DNA from: Mangrovimicrobium sediminis
GTDB lineage: Bacteria > Pseudomonadota > Gammaproteobacteria > Pseudomonadales > Halieaceae
Assembly (NCBI RefSeq): GCF_004745945.1
Contig: NZ_SRLE01000009.1
Span: 397,152-461,151, forward strand
Length of the DNA: 64,000 bases
Reading direction: 5' to 3'
The notes under the pieces: generated by a model
What the model saw: only the letters and a program-made list of their open reading frames with translations
The model's database searches: none
Told to the model about the DNA's origin: nothing
Shown here: positions 54,871-64,000 of the stretch, piece by piece
How the letters are laid out: every line of letters starts with the position of its first letter
Position numbering within the stretch: position 1 is the stretch's first letter
Made by a program: the position numbers and the translations under genes

Positions 54871-55902
54871 ATGAAAGCAAGGTCATTCTCGCTTGGGCTG
54901 CTGCTGGCGTCGCTGTTGTTCAGCGCCGGGCTGCACGCGGCTGTGGAGCTGAACGACAATGTGCCGGAAACCTATATCGTCAAGAAGGGCGACACCCTGT
55001 GGGGTATTTCCGGCATGTACCTCCAGGAGCCGTGGTTGTGGCCCGAGCTGTGGGACGTCAACCCGCAGATCGATAACCCCCACCTGATCTACCCCGGCGA
55101 CGAACTGTACCTGGTCTGGGTCGATGGCCAGCCGCGCCTGCGCCTGCGTCGCGGCCGCGATGTCAAGCTGGAGCCGAGCATGCGGGTCACCCCGCTGGAT
55201 CTGGCCATCCCGGTGATTCCGCTGGACCAGATCGAAGCCTTCCTGATGCGCCACCGGATTATCGGTGCGGACGAGATGAACGGTTCGGCCTACGTTGTGT
55301 CCGGCGCCCAGAAGCACCTGATCAGCGCCCCGGGCGACCACATCTTCGGCCGCGGGCCGTTCCCGGACGGCGAGCGCGCCTACGGTATCTATCGTCCCGG
55401 CGACGTCTACCGCGACCCGCTGACCGAGGAACTGCTCGGCTACCAGGCCAAGGACATCGGCAATGCCAAGCTGGTCACCTCCAACCGCGAACCGATCCCC
55501 GAGCTGGAAATCACTCGCGTCACCGAGGAAGTGCGCGTGGCGGACCGGCTGATCCCGCTCCCCGAGCGCGTAATTGATTCCACGTTCTACCCCAGTGCCC
55601 CGGCGACAACGCTGGAAGACGCCTATATGATTGCGGTGGATGGTGGCGTTACCCAGATCGGCAGCACCGATATCGTGGTGATCAACAAGGGCCTGCGTGA
55701 CGGCCTGGTCATCGGCAACGTGCTGGCGGTCTACCAGGCCGGCGAACTGGTGCTGGACCAGGTGGCCGAAGAGAATGTCCGCCTGCCGGATGTCCGCGCC
55801 GGTATGGCCATGGTCTTCGAAGTCTACGAAAAAGCCAGCTACGCCCTCATCCTCAAGGCCAACCGGCCGCTCAAGGTGATGGACAAGGTCAAGAACCCCT
55901 GA
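54871..55902 (+). CDS. LysM domain protein, secreted
   Basis: A 343-residue exported protein found next to dprA and divergent from def in many gammaproteobacteria. It has a signal peptide (residues 1-23, cleavage near LHA) and one LysM domain at about 31-85 (TYIVKKGDTLWGISGMYL, IYPGDELYLVW), which binds peptidoglycan. The rest (about 100-343) is a conserved beta-rich region without a known function. It is probably a periplasmic wall-associated protein. Confidence 0.9.
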   Translation: MKARSFSLGLLLASLLFSAGLHAAVELNDNVPETYIVKKGDTLWGISGMYLQEPWLWPELWDVNPQIDNPHLIYPGDELYLVWVDGQPRLRLRRGRDVKLEPSMRVTPLDLAIPVIPLDQIEAFLMRHRIIGADEMNGSAYVVSGAQKHLISAPGDHIFGRGPFPDGERAYGIYRPGDVYRDPLTEELLGYQAKDIGNAKLVTSNREPIPELEITRVTEEVRVADRLIPLPERVIDSTFYPSAPATTLEDAYMIAVDGGVTQIGSTDIVVINKGLRDGLVIGNVLAVYQAGELVLDQVAEENVRLPDVRAGMAMVFEVYEKASYALILKANRPLKVMDKVKNP

Positions 55903-55991
55903 TCCCTCGCCGCTGACGGCGTCGCCCAGCCGGGAGACGCCGCCGGCAACCACACAAAACGAACCGACTGACCTGCCGTCAAGGATGATGC

Positions 55992-56939
55992 ATGGAAACC
56001 GTCGATATGTGCCCGCCGGCGCTGCCGCCCGGCACGCAGTTGATACTTTCAACCGACCCCCGCTTCCCCCCGCTGCTCAACGCTATTCCCGACCCGCCCG
56101 CGCGGTTGTACCTGCACGGCGACGCTGACCTGCTCGCCAGGCCGCAACTGGCGATAGTCGGTGCGCGCCGCGCCTCTGCAGCTGGCCTGCAGGCGGCCGC
56201 GGAACTCGCCCGGGCCGCGGTGGATGCCGGTCTGTGCGTGTGCAGCGGTATGGCGCAGGGGGTGGACGGTGCCGCGCACCGGGCGGCGCTGGAGGCCGGT
56301 GGTCCAACGGTGGCGGTGATGGGTACGGGGATCGACATCCACTACCCAAAGGCCAACGGCGCGCTGGCCAGGCAGATTATCGAGCGCGGTTGCCTGGTGA
56401 CCGAATACCCGCCGGCCTCGGCGCCGGAACCCTGGCGCTTTCCCCGGCGCAACCGCATTATCAGCGGCCTTTCCCTGGGCGTCGTCGTGGTTGAAGCGGC
56501 CCTGCGCAGCGGCTCGCTGATCACCGCCAGTGCCGCCGTCGAGCAGGGCCGCGAGGTCTTCGCCCTGCCCTGGTCCAACGCCCATGCCGGCGGGTCCGGC
56601 TGCCTGCGCCTGTTGCGCGACGGGGCCAAGATGGTCCAGGGCATCGACGATATCCTGGAAGAACTGGACAGTCTGTACCGCGCCCAGCGGGCGCTCACGC
56701 CGAGCCCGGTCGAGGAGTCCGAGACAGCGGACGGCGATGCGCCAGCCCTGCTCACCCTGCTCGGCGACGACGAGATTCCGGCGGATACGCTGGCCGGGCT
56801 CACGGGGCGGCCGGTGGCGGAGGTAATGGCAGAACTTACCGCCCTCGAGCTGGCCGGGCAGGTAAGGCGCGGCGCACAAGGCTATCGCCGGGAGCCAGAT
56901 GGTCGTATAACCTTGCCAAGCCGGCACCGCTTCGGTTAA
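55992..56939 (+). CDS. dprA: DNA-processing protein DprA (short form)
   Basis: DprA (Smf) protects incoming single-stranded DNA and loads RecA during natural transformation. The 315-residue protein has the Rossmann-like core with AIVGARRASAAG, CSGMAQGVDGAAHRAAL, TGIDIHYPKANGAL, PRRNRIISGLS and SGSLITA. A C-terminal winged-helix-like region follows (about 245-315). It begins almost directly at the core, so the N-terminal SAM-like domain of longer DprA proteins is short or absent, and only 89 bases separate it from the preceding gene. Confidence 0.94.
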   Translation: METVDMCPPALPPGTQLILSTDPRFPPLLNAIPDPPARLYLHGDADLLARPQLAIVGARRASAAGLQAAAELARAAVDAGLCVCSGMAQGVDGAAHRAALEAGGPTVAVMGTGIDIHYPKANGALARQIIERGCLVTEYPPASAPEPWRFPRRNRIISGLSLGVVVVEAALRSGSLITASAAVEQGREVFALPWSNAHAGGSGCLRLLRDGAKMVQGIDDILEELDSLYRAQRALTPSPVEESETADGDAPALLTLLGDDEIPADTLAGLTGRPVAEVMAELTALELAGQVRRGAQGYRREPDGRITLPSRHRFG

Positions 56940-57147
56940 ATTTCGCGCCCTTTCCCGGGGCGCTCGTTGCGTGGCTGATTTGGGACTAAGTCCCTGTAAT
57001 TGGTGCGGTTTTGGCCGGCCCCGGATATACCGGCGCGCAGCCCCGAGCGGGGCAGACGCGAACCCTCGAAGGGTCGCTGCCAGCGCCTGAATCGCGGCCG
57101 AGGAGGCCGCCAGGGCGCACACTGCCCGCAACCTGTGGAGCGAAGCT
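56940..57147 (+). promoter_or_regulatory. GC-rich structured leader of purE
   Basis: The 208-base gap before purE has a series of inverted repeats. GGGACTAAGTCCC is at 56982-56994, a hairpin GCCCCGAGCGGGGC at 57040-57053, and an 8-bp stem with loop CGA at 57058-57077. A nested hairpin at 57083-57118 has an inner stem GCGGCC/GGCCGC with loop GAGGA and an outer stem GCGCCT/AGGGCGC. Such crowding suggests a structured 5' RNA leader or attenuator, but no known riboswitch class was recognised. Confidence 0.45.
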
Positions 57148-57651
57148 ATGAGCAAACCCTTTGTCGCGATTGTCATGGGCTCGGATTCCGACCTGCCGGT
57201 GATGGAGGCCTGTTTCGGTGTCCTGCGGGACTTCGGTATTCCCTTCGAGGCCCGCATCACCTCGGCCCACCGCACCCCGGAAGTCACCAAGGCCTTCGTG
57301 AAGGACGCCGACGAGCGCGGTTGCGCGGTGTTCATCGCCGCCGCGGGCATGGCGGCCCACCTGGCCGGGGCCGTATCTGCCACCACCGTCAAGCCGGTGA
57401 TTGGCGTGCCCATGAACGCTTCCCTGGATGGCCTGGACGCCCTGTTGTCCACGGTGCAGATGCCCGCTGGTATCCCGGTGGCCTCAGTGGCGATCGGCAA
57501 GGCCGGCGCCAAGAATGCGGCCTACCTGGCGGCGCAGATCCTGGCCACCGCCGACGCCGAGCTGGGTGCGCGCCTGCGCGATGAGCGCGCGGCCAACGCC
57601 GCTGCCATCGCCGAGAAGGACGCCGCCCTGCAGGCTTCGCTGAAGGCTTGA
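57148..57651 (+). CDS. purE: 5-(Carboxyamino)imidazole ribonucleotide mutase
   Basis: PurE converts N5-CAIR to CAIR in purine biosynthesis. The 167-residue protein has GSDSDLPVMEACFGVLRDFG and the active-site ITSAHRTPE with its histidine, plus AAGMAAHLAG. Here purE is followed by tsaC rather than purK; the tsaC start overlaps the purE stop by three bases. Confidence 0.96.
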   Translation: MSKPFVAIVMGSDSDLPVMEACFGVLRDFGIPFEARITSAHRTPEVTKAFVKDADERGCAVFIAAAGMAAHLAGAVSATTVKPVIGVPMNASLDGLDALLSTVQMPAGIPVASVAIGKAGAKNAAYLAAQILATADAELGARLRDERAANAAAIAEKDAALQASLKA

Positions 57652-58220
57652 ACCAGGCGCCACCGCTGTCGCCGCTGCGGTTGGCGACAGCCCTGCAGGC
57701 CCTCGCCGCCGGGGACGTCATCGCCTGCCCCACCGAGGCGGTTTGGGGTCTGTCCTGCGACCCCTTCTCCGCCGCCGCGGTGGAGCAGCTGCTGCAGCTG
57801 AAACAGCGGCCGGTAGAAAAGGGGCTGATCCTGGTCGCGGCGGACGAGGCGCAGTTGGCCTTCCTGCTCGAGGACCTCAGTAGCGCCCAGCGCGCGACGC
57901 TGTCGCTGAGCTGGCCGGGTCCGAATACCTGGCTGGTGCCCCATCACGGGCGCGTGCCGCCCTGGGTGCACGGCGATTTCGATACGGTGGCCGTGCGCGT
58001 CAGTGCCCATCCCACGGTGCGCGCCCTGTGCCGGGCCTGGGGCGGGCCGCTGGTGTCGACGTCCGCCAACCCGGCCGGCGCGCAGCCGCCGCGGCACGCC
58101 TTCCAGGTGCGCCGCTACTTCGGCGACCTGCTCGCCGACATCCTCCCCGGTGCAGTGGGCGCCTCCGCCCGGCCCAGCCAGATTCGCGATCTCGCCAGCG
58201 GCGAACTGGTGCGCGCCTGA
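57648..58220 (+). CDS. tsaC: L-threonylcarbamoyladenylate synthase
   Basis: TsaC makes threonylcarbamoyl-AMP for t6A37 modification of tRNAs that read ANN codons. The 190-residue protein has the YrdC/Sua5 fold with DVIACPTEAVWGLSCDPF, LKQRPVEKGLILVA, SWPGPNTWLVP and VSTSANPAGA, all in order. The start is TTG at 57648, sharing TTGA with the purE stop. Tight packing continues to hemF. Confidence 0.95.
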   Translation: MNQAPPLSPLRLATALQALAAGDVIACPTEAVWGLSCDPFSAAAVEQLLQLKQRPVEKGLILVAADEAQLAFLLEDLSSAQRATLSLSWPGPNTWLVPHHGRVPPWVHGDFDTVAVRVSAHPTVRALCRAWGGPLVSTSANPAGAQPPRHAFQVRRYFGDLLADILPGAVGASARPSQIRDLASGELVRA

Positions 58221-58280
58221 ATCGCGCCACTGCCTGTTGATCGACCGCGCGGGTGCGTATAATGCTCGCGCCGCTGCTGA

Positions 58281-60030
<1,750 letters not shown>

Positions 60031-60034
<4 letters not shown>

Positions 60035-60600
60035 TCCTGCTGTGTTCCCTCCAGCATCGCCAGGTGCTGGTCCTTGAGCTTCACGTAGTTGTTGGCGCTG
60101 TAGACGAAGTAGTCCATCTCCCCAGGCGTCAGCGCGCGCTTTTCCCGCGCCGGGCTGCCGGCATAGAGGAAACCGCTGCGCAGGGTCTTGCCGGGGGTGA
60201 CCAGTGCGCCGGCGGCGATCACCACGTCGCTTTCTATGACCGCCCCGTCCATGACAATCGCGCCCATGCCCACCAGCACGCGATCGCCGACCTCGCAGCC
60301 GTGCAGCACCGCCGCGTGGCCCACGGTGACATCCTCGCCGATGGTCAGCGGGTAGCCGTCGGGGTTGTAGGGGCCGGCGTGGGTGATATGCAGCACGCAG
60401 CTGTCCTGGATGGAAGTGCGTGCACCGACGCGGATGCGGTGCATGTCGCCGCGAATCGACACCTGCGGCCACACCGAGACGTCGTCGCCCAGGGTGACAT
60501 CGCCGATCACCACTGCACTTGGGTCTATGAGCACACGCTCGCCGAGAACCGGCGTGGTGCCGTGGAAAGTGCGCAGGCTGTTGGCGGTGTAGTGACGCAT
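60031..60600 (-). CDS. Gamma-carbonic anhydrase family protein (YrdA-like)
   Basis: A 189-residue left-handed beta-helix protein with hexapeptide repeats. Likely zinc ligands are the histidines in LHITHAG and VGHAAVLHG. Starts from ATG 60600 (MRHYTANSLRTFHG); a longer frame would overlap the divergent yheV start. Homologues are called carbonic anhydrases, but activity is proven for few. In many gammaproteobacteria this gene neighbours prlC and yheV; prlC is not here. Confidence 0.88.
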
Positions 60601-60683
60601 GGCGGGTTCTTCGCGGTCCGGGAAAGGCTGGTACAATAGCCAACCTGCCATTGACTGACTACCCCGTCGCCGGGTCGCCCGCC

Positions 60684-61052
60684 ATGTCCACACCCTCACA
60701 TAATCGCCGCTTTATCGCCGGCGCCGTGTGTCCCCGCTGCGGGGCCATGGATCGTATCGTCGTGGATATGCAGACCGAACGCCGCGAGTGCATCGCCTGT
60801 GACTTCAGCGAAGAGCGGCCGCGGGATAATGCCGGCCAGGAACTGCCCACCCGTGTCACCCGCGCCGCGGCGCGGGCGCCTGCTCGACCCGGAACCGGAC
60901 CCGAAAAAAAAGCCCGACTAGCCGCGATCCAGCCGCAGGCGCACGCGCAGCGGCCCGCGCCCGAAGGTATCGCTGGAGATGCGCGCCACCGAGGCCTGCT
61001 CCACCCCCGGCAGCGCCCTCACCCGCTCCCACACGTAATCGCGCGCCAGTAA
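60684..61052 (+). CDS. yheV: YheV-family zinc ribbon protein, apparently frameshifted near the 3' end
   Basis: The N-terminal 80 residues are a clear YheV: RRFIAGAVCPRCGAMDRIV and RRECIACDF give a four-cysteine zinc ribbon (Cys16, 19, 36, 39). The open frame then continues into Ala/Pro/Arg-rich sequence to 61052, overlapping the convergent gene by 135 bases. In the +1 frame, from about 60871, the sequence reads RRGRLLDPEPDPKKKPD and stops at 60921, just as the neighbouring gene ends, and this looks like the normal family tail. A one-base indel in the GC-rich stretch 60855-60880 is likely, either genuine or an assembly error. Function of the family is unknown. Confidence 0.7.
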   Translation: MSTPSHNRRFIAGAVCPRCGAMDRIVVDMQTERRECIACDFSEERPRDNAGQELPTRVTRAAARAPARPGTGPEKKARLAAIQPQAHAQRPAPEGIAGDARHRGLLHPRQRPHPLPHVIARQ

Positions 61053-61553
61053 CTGGGATGCGGTGATCTGCACCAGGTGCTCCAGCCGGGTGGCGAACTC
61101 GTCGCCCACCAGGTAGTGCACGATCAGGTTGGCCTCGGTCATGTCCACCGGCAGCAGCGGACGCCTGAGTTCCCGCTGGTGATGGTCGTTGACCTCCTCG
61201 AGCAGCCGGTGCGAGAGGTAGGCCTCGTCGAGCATGGCCTCGAGACCCTCGTCCGAGGGCAGCACCGGGGGCGGGTGCAGGATGTAATCCTCGGCGAGTT
61301 CGAGAAACGGCACGGTGTAGTCGTGGAAACCAAAGCGCTTGCTCACCGCGCGGACCAGGTTGAGGCTGCCGGGCACGCTGCGCACGTAATCGATGACGAA
61401 GCACATCAAGGTGCCCACGGGGTCTATGTCGGGAAGCTCCAGGCGGGCGCGAAGACACGGCAGTTGTTCCGCCAGTTTCTGGCGAAAACTCCCCGTTCGC
61501 TCCTCGTGGGCGAGCGCCGACTGAATCGTTTCCCGTATCGCGTTGATGGGCAT
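60918..61553 (-). CDS. Conserved hypothetical protein
   Basis: A 211-residue soluble protein that I do not recognise. It starts MPINAIRETIQSALAHEER and has no signal peptide or membrane segment. It is rich in Leu and acidic residues with predicted alternating helices, and has a conserved-looking stretch DPVGTLMCFVIDYVRSVPGSL near the middle of the first half. Codon use matches its neighbours and there is no antisense competitor, so it is probably real. It lies between yheV (convergent) and the MATE gene (same strand, 69 bases). Confidence 0.7.
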   Translation of the reverse strand: MPINAIRETIQSALAHEERTGSFRQKLAEQLPCLRARLELPDIDPVGTLMCFVIDYVRSVPGSLNLVRAVSKRFGFHDYTVPFLELAEDYILHPPPVLPSDEGLEAMLDEAYLSHRLLEEVNDHHQRELRRPLLPVDMTEANLIVHYLVGDEFATRLEHLVQITASQLLARDYVWERVRALPGVEQASVARISSDTFGRGPLRVRLRLDRG

Positions 61554-61622
61554 GGGACCATCCGCGGGCAGAAGGAAATAGCTTCAGGCTAGTACATAAT
61601 CACCCGATTTCTACAGGGATTT

Positions 61623-62960
61623 TCATCGCAACCAGCCAGCTTTGTGATTCAGGTCTCGGTAACACAGGTACAGGGTGATACCGCGGGCGAGGTTGAAGGC
61701 GGCGAAGGACAACCACAGACCGTGGTTGCCCAGCCCCTGGGTGAAGTACCACAGCGGCAGGAAGACTCCCAGCAGGCTGAGCAGCATAGTGCTCATCATG
61801 TAGCGCGTTTCGCTGGCGCCGACGAACACGCCGTCGAGCAGGTAGGCCGGCGCGGCGAGCAGCGGCAGCACCACCAGCCAGGGGTAGTAAGTGCGCATCA
61901 GGGCGCGGATGTTCTCGAGGTCGGTGAGCAGCGTGATCATCGGCGCGCTGGCCGCGAGCAGACCGACGCTGACCACCGCGGCAGTGATAGCGGACCACAG
62001 CGCACAGCGATGCACCGCGCGATAGAAGCCGGGCAGGTCGCGGGCGCCCAGGCGCTGGCCGGACAAGCCCTCCGCGGCGAAGGCGAAACCGTCGAGGCCG
62101 TAGGCGGCGACCATCATCAGGTGCACCAGCAAGGTATTGGCGGCTACCACTTCGCTGCCCAGGTTTTCGCCCTGGGCGACGAAGAAGGCAAACGCAAACA
62201 GCAGGCACACCGTGCGCACGAACAGGTGCCGATTGCTGCGCAGCAGGGCGCGGTAGGCTCGCCAGTCGAGGAGTTTGCGGCGCAGCTCCTCGATGGGGTC
62301 GCGCGGCAGCTTATGGCGGGCGCTGGCCAGCGCCACCGCGCAGCCCAGGTACTCGGCGATCACCGTGGCCCAGGCGGCGCCGTCGCTGCGCAGGTCCAGG
62401 CCCATCACCAGCAGGAAATCCAGGGCGATATTCGCCAGGTTGGTGACGATGACCACCAGCATGGGCCAGCGCGTGTCCTGGCGGCCGATGAACCAGCCGA
62501 GCACGGTGTAGGTCACCAGTACCGCCGGTGCGCTGTAGATGCGAATGTGGGCGTAGGACGCGGCCAGCGGGTAAAGGTCCGGTGCCGGTGCCATCAGGTA
62601 GAGCCCGAGGCCGATCAGCGGTTCGCGCAGGGAAAATACCGTCGCGGCGATGAGCAGGGCCAGCGCCGAGGAGCGCAACAGCACCAGGGTTGCCCGGTCG
62701 TGGCGCCCTGCTCCCTCGGCGCGCGCCACCAGGCCTGTGGTCCCCATGCGCAGGAAACTGAAGCCCCAGTAGAGGAAGGTCAGCAGGGCCGCACCCACCG
62801 CCACCGCGGCCAGATAGCGGCTGTTGCCCAGGTGACCGAGGATTGCCGAATCCACCAGGCCGAGCAGCGGAACGGAAATATTGGCGAGGATGGCCGGCCA
62901 GGCGATGCCCCATATTTTGCGGTCGAGGCGCGACAGGGGTTCCATATCTTCCATTGTCAC
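61623..62960 (-). CDS. MATE family efflux transporter (DinF-like)
   Basis: A 445-residue membrane protein with 12 hydrophobic segments in two similar halves, beginning near DRKIWGIAWPAILANISVPL and GLVDSAILGHLG, the usual N-terminal MATE pattern. The arrangement is closest to the DinF subgroup, which exports organic cations or bile-acid-like compounds with sodium or protons; the substrate is unknown. The start could be GTG 62960, ATG 62954 or ATG 62945; a GGAG lies 12 bases before the GTG. Confidence 0.9.
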   Translation of the reverse strand: MTMEDMEPLSRLDRKIWGIAWPAILANISVPLLGLVDSAILGHLGNSRYLAAVAVGAALLTFLYWGFSFLRMGTTGLVARAEGAGRHDRATLVLLRSSALALLIAATVFSLREPLIGLGLYLMAPAPDLYPLAASYAHIRIYSAPAVLVTYTVLGWFIGRQDTRWPMLVVIVTNLANIALDFLLVMGLDLRSDGAAWATVIAEYLGCAVALASARHKLPRDPIEELRRKLLDWRAYRALLRSNRHLFVRTVCLLFAFAFFVAQGENLGSEVVAANTLLVHLMMVAAYGLDGFAFAAEGLSGQRLGARDLPGFYRAVHRCALWSAITAAVVSVGLLAASAPMITLLTDLENIRALMRTYYPWLVVLPLLAAPAYLLDGVFVGASETRYMMSTMLLSLLGVFLPLWYFTQGLGNHGLWLSFAAFNLARGITLYLCYRDLNHKAGWLR

Positions 62961-63257
62961 GGGATTTGCACGCTCCGCGGGCGCACCAAGCTGGTGCGGG
63001 GACCCCAGGGGGCCCGGTAATTGTTTGGGAAATACGCGTCGGAGCGGTTATACTTCCGGCGTTTTGCCGCTGCGGCATATTGTCGCATCTTGGGTAAAAC
63101 CAAGTCAGCTGGTAATCCATACCCTGTCTTCATTCGACTGTCCCCAGCTGAGGATGGTCACCCGTGATTCAGGGGGGTTCACGACACGGCCGTGGCGCAA
63201 TGCCAGCCAGTTGTGGGGTAGAAAAACTATTATTCAAAAACATGGAGAACACGGGAA
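62961..63257. other. Intergenic region between the MATE gene and coxB
   Basis: The 297 bases between these divergent genes hold no convincing gene. The coxB ribosome site GGAG is at 63244-63247. No strong promoter match was found. Confidence 0.5.
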
Positions 63258-64000
63258 ATGTGTCTTGAAGCGAAGCGGTTAGTGAAGCTCGCGCTCGGTC
63301 CTGTGCTGATGCTTTGGGGTGGAGCCGCCCTGGGTTACGGCGGCATGAACGAGTTGAACATGGGCCCAGGCGCCACGGAAGTGGGCAAGGAGATCTACGA
63401 TCTCCACATGATCATCCTGGGCATCTGTACGGTGATCGGTATCGGTGTGTTCGGGGTGATGTTCTACTCCATCTACAAACACCGCAAATCCAAGGGCGCA
63501 GTCGCCGCGCATTTCCACGAGAACACCACCGTGGAAATTATCTGGACCGTCATTCCCTTTATCATCCTGGTGGGCATGGCAGTGCCTGCCACGTCGACGC
63601 TGCTGAATATCTACGACAACGACGACGCCGACCTCGACGTGGTGGTTACTGGCTACCAGTGGAAATGGAAGTACGAGTACCTCAACGAGAACGGCGAGAA
63701 CGTGGTGTTCTTCAGCAACCTGCGCACCCCGCAGAGCGAAATCTACAACACCGCAGACAAGGGCGAGCACTACCTGCTGGAAGTGGACGAGCCCCTGGTG
63801 CTGCCCGCCGACAAGAAAGTGCGCTTCCTGGTCACCGCCAACGACGTGATTCACTCCTGGTGGGTACCCGAGCTGTCCGTGAAGAAAGATGCCATCCCCG
63901 GTTTCATCAACGAGGCCTGGACCCGCACCTCCAAGGAGGGCATCTACCGCGGCCAGTGTGCCGAGCTGTGCGGCAAGGACCACGGCTTCATGCCGATCGT
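63258..64000 (+). CDS. coxB: Cytochrome c oxidase subunit II (partial, runs off the window)
   Basis: Subunit II receives electrons from cytochrome c through the CuA centre of an aa3-type oxidase. The visible 247 residues begin MCLEAKRLVKLALGP, a signal or anchor segment, followed by two membrane helices (about 47-70 and 90-115). TVEIIWTVIPFIIL, VTGYQWKWKYEY and VIHSWWVPEL come next. The CuA ligands appear in CAELCGKDHGFM at the right edge. ATG 63258 is supported by GGAG ten bases upstream. It probably starts a cox operon that continues past the window. Confidence 0.95.
   Translation, partial: MCLEAKRLVKLALGPVLMLWGGAALGYGGMNELNMGPGATEVGKEIYDLHMIILGICTVIGIGVFGVMFYSIYKHRKSKGAVAAHFHENTTVEIIWTVIPFIILVGMAVPATSTLLNIYDNDDADLDVVVTGYQWKWKYEYLNENGENVVFFSNLRTPQSEIYNTADKGEHYLLEVDEPLVLPADKKVRFLVTANDVIHSWWVPELSVKKDAIPGFINEAWTRTSKEGIYRGQCAELCGKDHGFMPI

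Overview
The window is about 64 kb of a GC-rich gammaproteobacterial chromosome around the replication origin. The order parB-parA-rsmG-mnmG / mnmE-yidC-yidD-rnpA-rpmH | dnaA-dnaN-recF-gyrB, an F1Fo ATP synthase operon beside parAB, and the glyQS, trkAH and def-fmt-rsmB blocks resemble the origin region of Pseudomonas-like marine gammaproteobacteria. The style (UrcA protein, many lipoproteins, high GC, cox operon) suggests a Halieaceae/Cellvibrionales-type organism. That placement is an inference and no ribosomal RNA gene is present to test it. No tRNA or rRNA gene, insertion sequence with a transposase, CRISPR array, prophage or recognised defence system was found.

Layout. 0-3 kb: small envelope proteins and a lipoprotein with a zinc-protease HExxH motif. 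3-6 kb: glmU-glmS (UDP-GlcNAc synthesis), leftward. 6-12 kb: a TrmB-type regulator, the aguB-aguA agmatine-to-putrescine pair, and a large beta-propeller/c-type cytochrome lipoprotein. 12-19.4 kb: atpIBEFHAGDC, leftward, with a recognisable promoter, a strong terminator and a family of GGGGTCAGAG palindromes inside and after the operon. 19.6-24 kb: parB, parA, rsmG, mnmG. 24-28.5 kb: two alpha/beta hydrolases and a membrane pyrophosphatase lying between mnmG and mnmE. 28.5-29.15 kb: AT-rich non-coding DNA with DnaA-box-like repeats. 29-33 kb: mnmE, yidC, yidD, rnpA, rpmH. 33.0-33.5 kb: the probable oriC, with two perfect DnaA boxes flanking an AT-rich stretch. 33.5-39.7 kb: dnaA, dnaN, recF, gyrB, with two perfect parS sites inside recF. 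39.7-41.8 kb: soxR and a SoxR-box-controlled FMN reductase/arylamine N-acetyltransferase pair. 42-48.9 kb: urcA-like gene, rmuC, glyS-glyQ, a lipid A acyltransferase, djlA. 48.9-54.6 kb: def-fmt-rsmB-trkA-trkH, leftward. 54.9-60 kb: LysM protein, dprA, purE, tsaC, hemF, aroE, rightward. 60-64 kb: gamma-carbonic anhydrase, yheV (apparently frameshifted), an unknown gene, a MATE transporter and the start of coxB.

How it fits together. Replication initiation (oriC, DnaA), the sliding clamp, RecF and gyrase, and chromosome segregation (ParA, ParB, parS) form one functional zone, with parS about 3-4 kb from oriC and parAB about 12 kb on the other side. Most genes left of oriC point left and most to the immediate right point right, as expected if replication starts between rpmH and dnaA. 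The observations most worth a second look are the paired parS sites, the SoxR-regulated aromatic-detoxification operon with its heptanucleotide tandem repeat, the palindrome family in the atp operon, the second DnaA-box-like cluster, and the structured purE leader. I did not find a clearly new multi-gene system.
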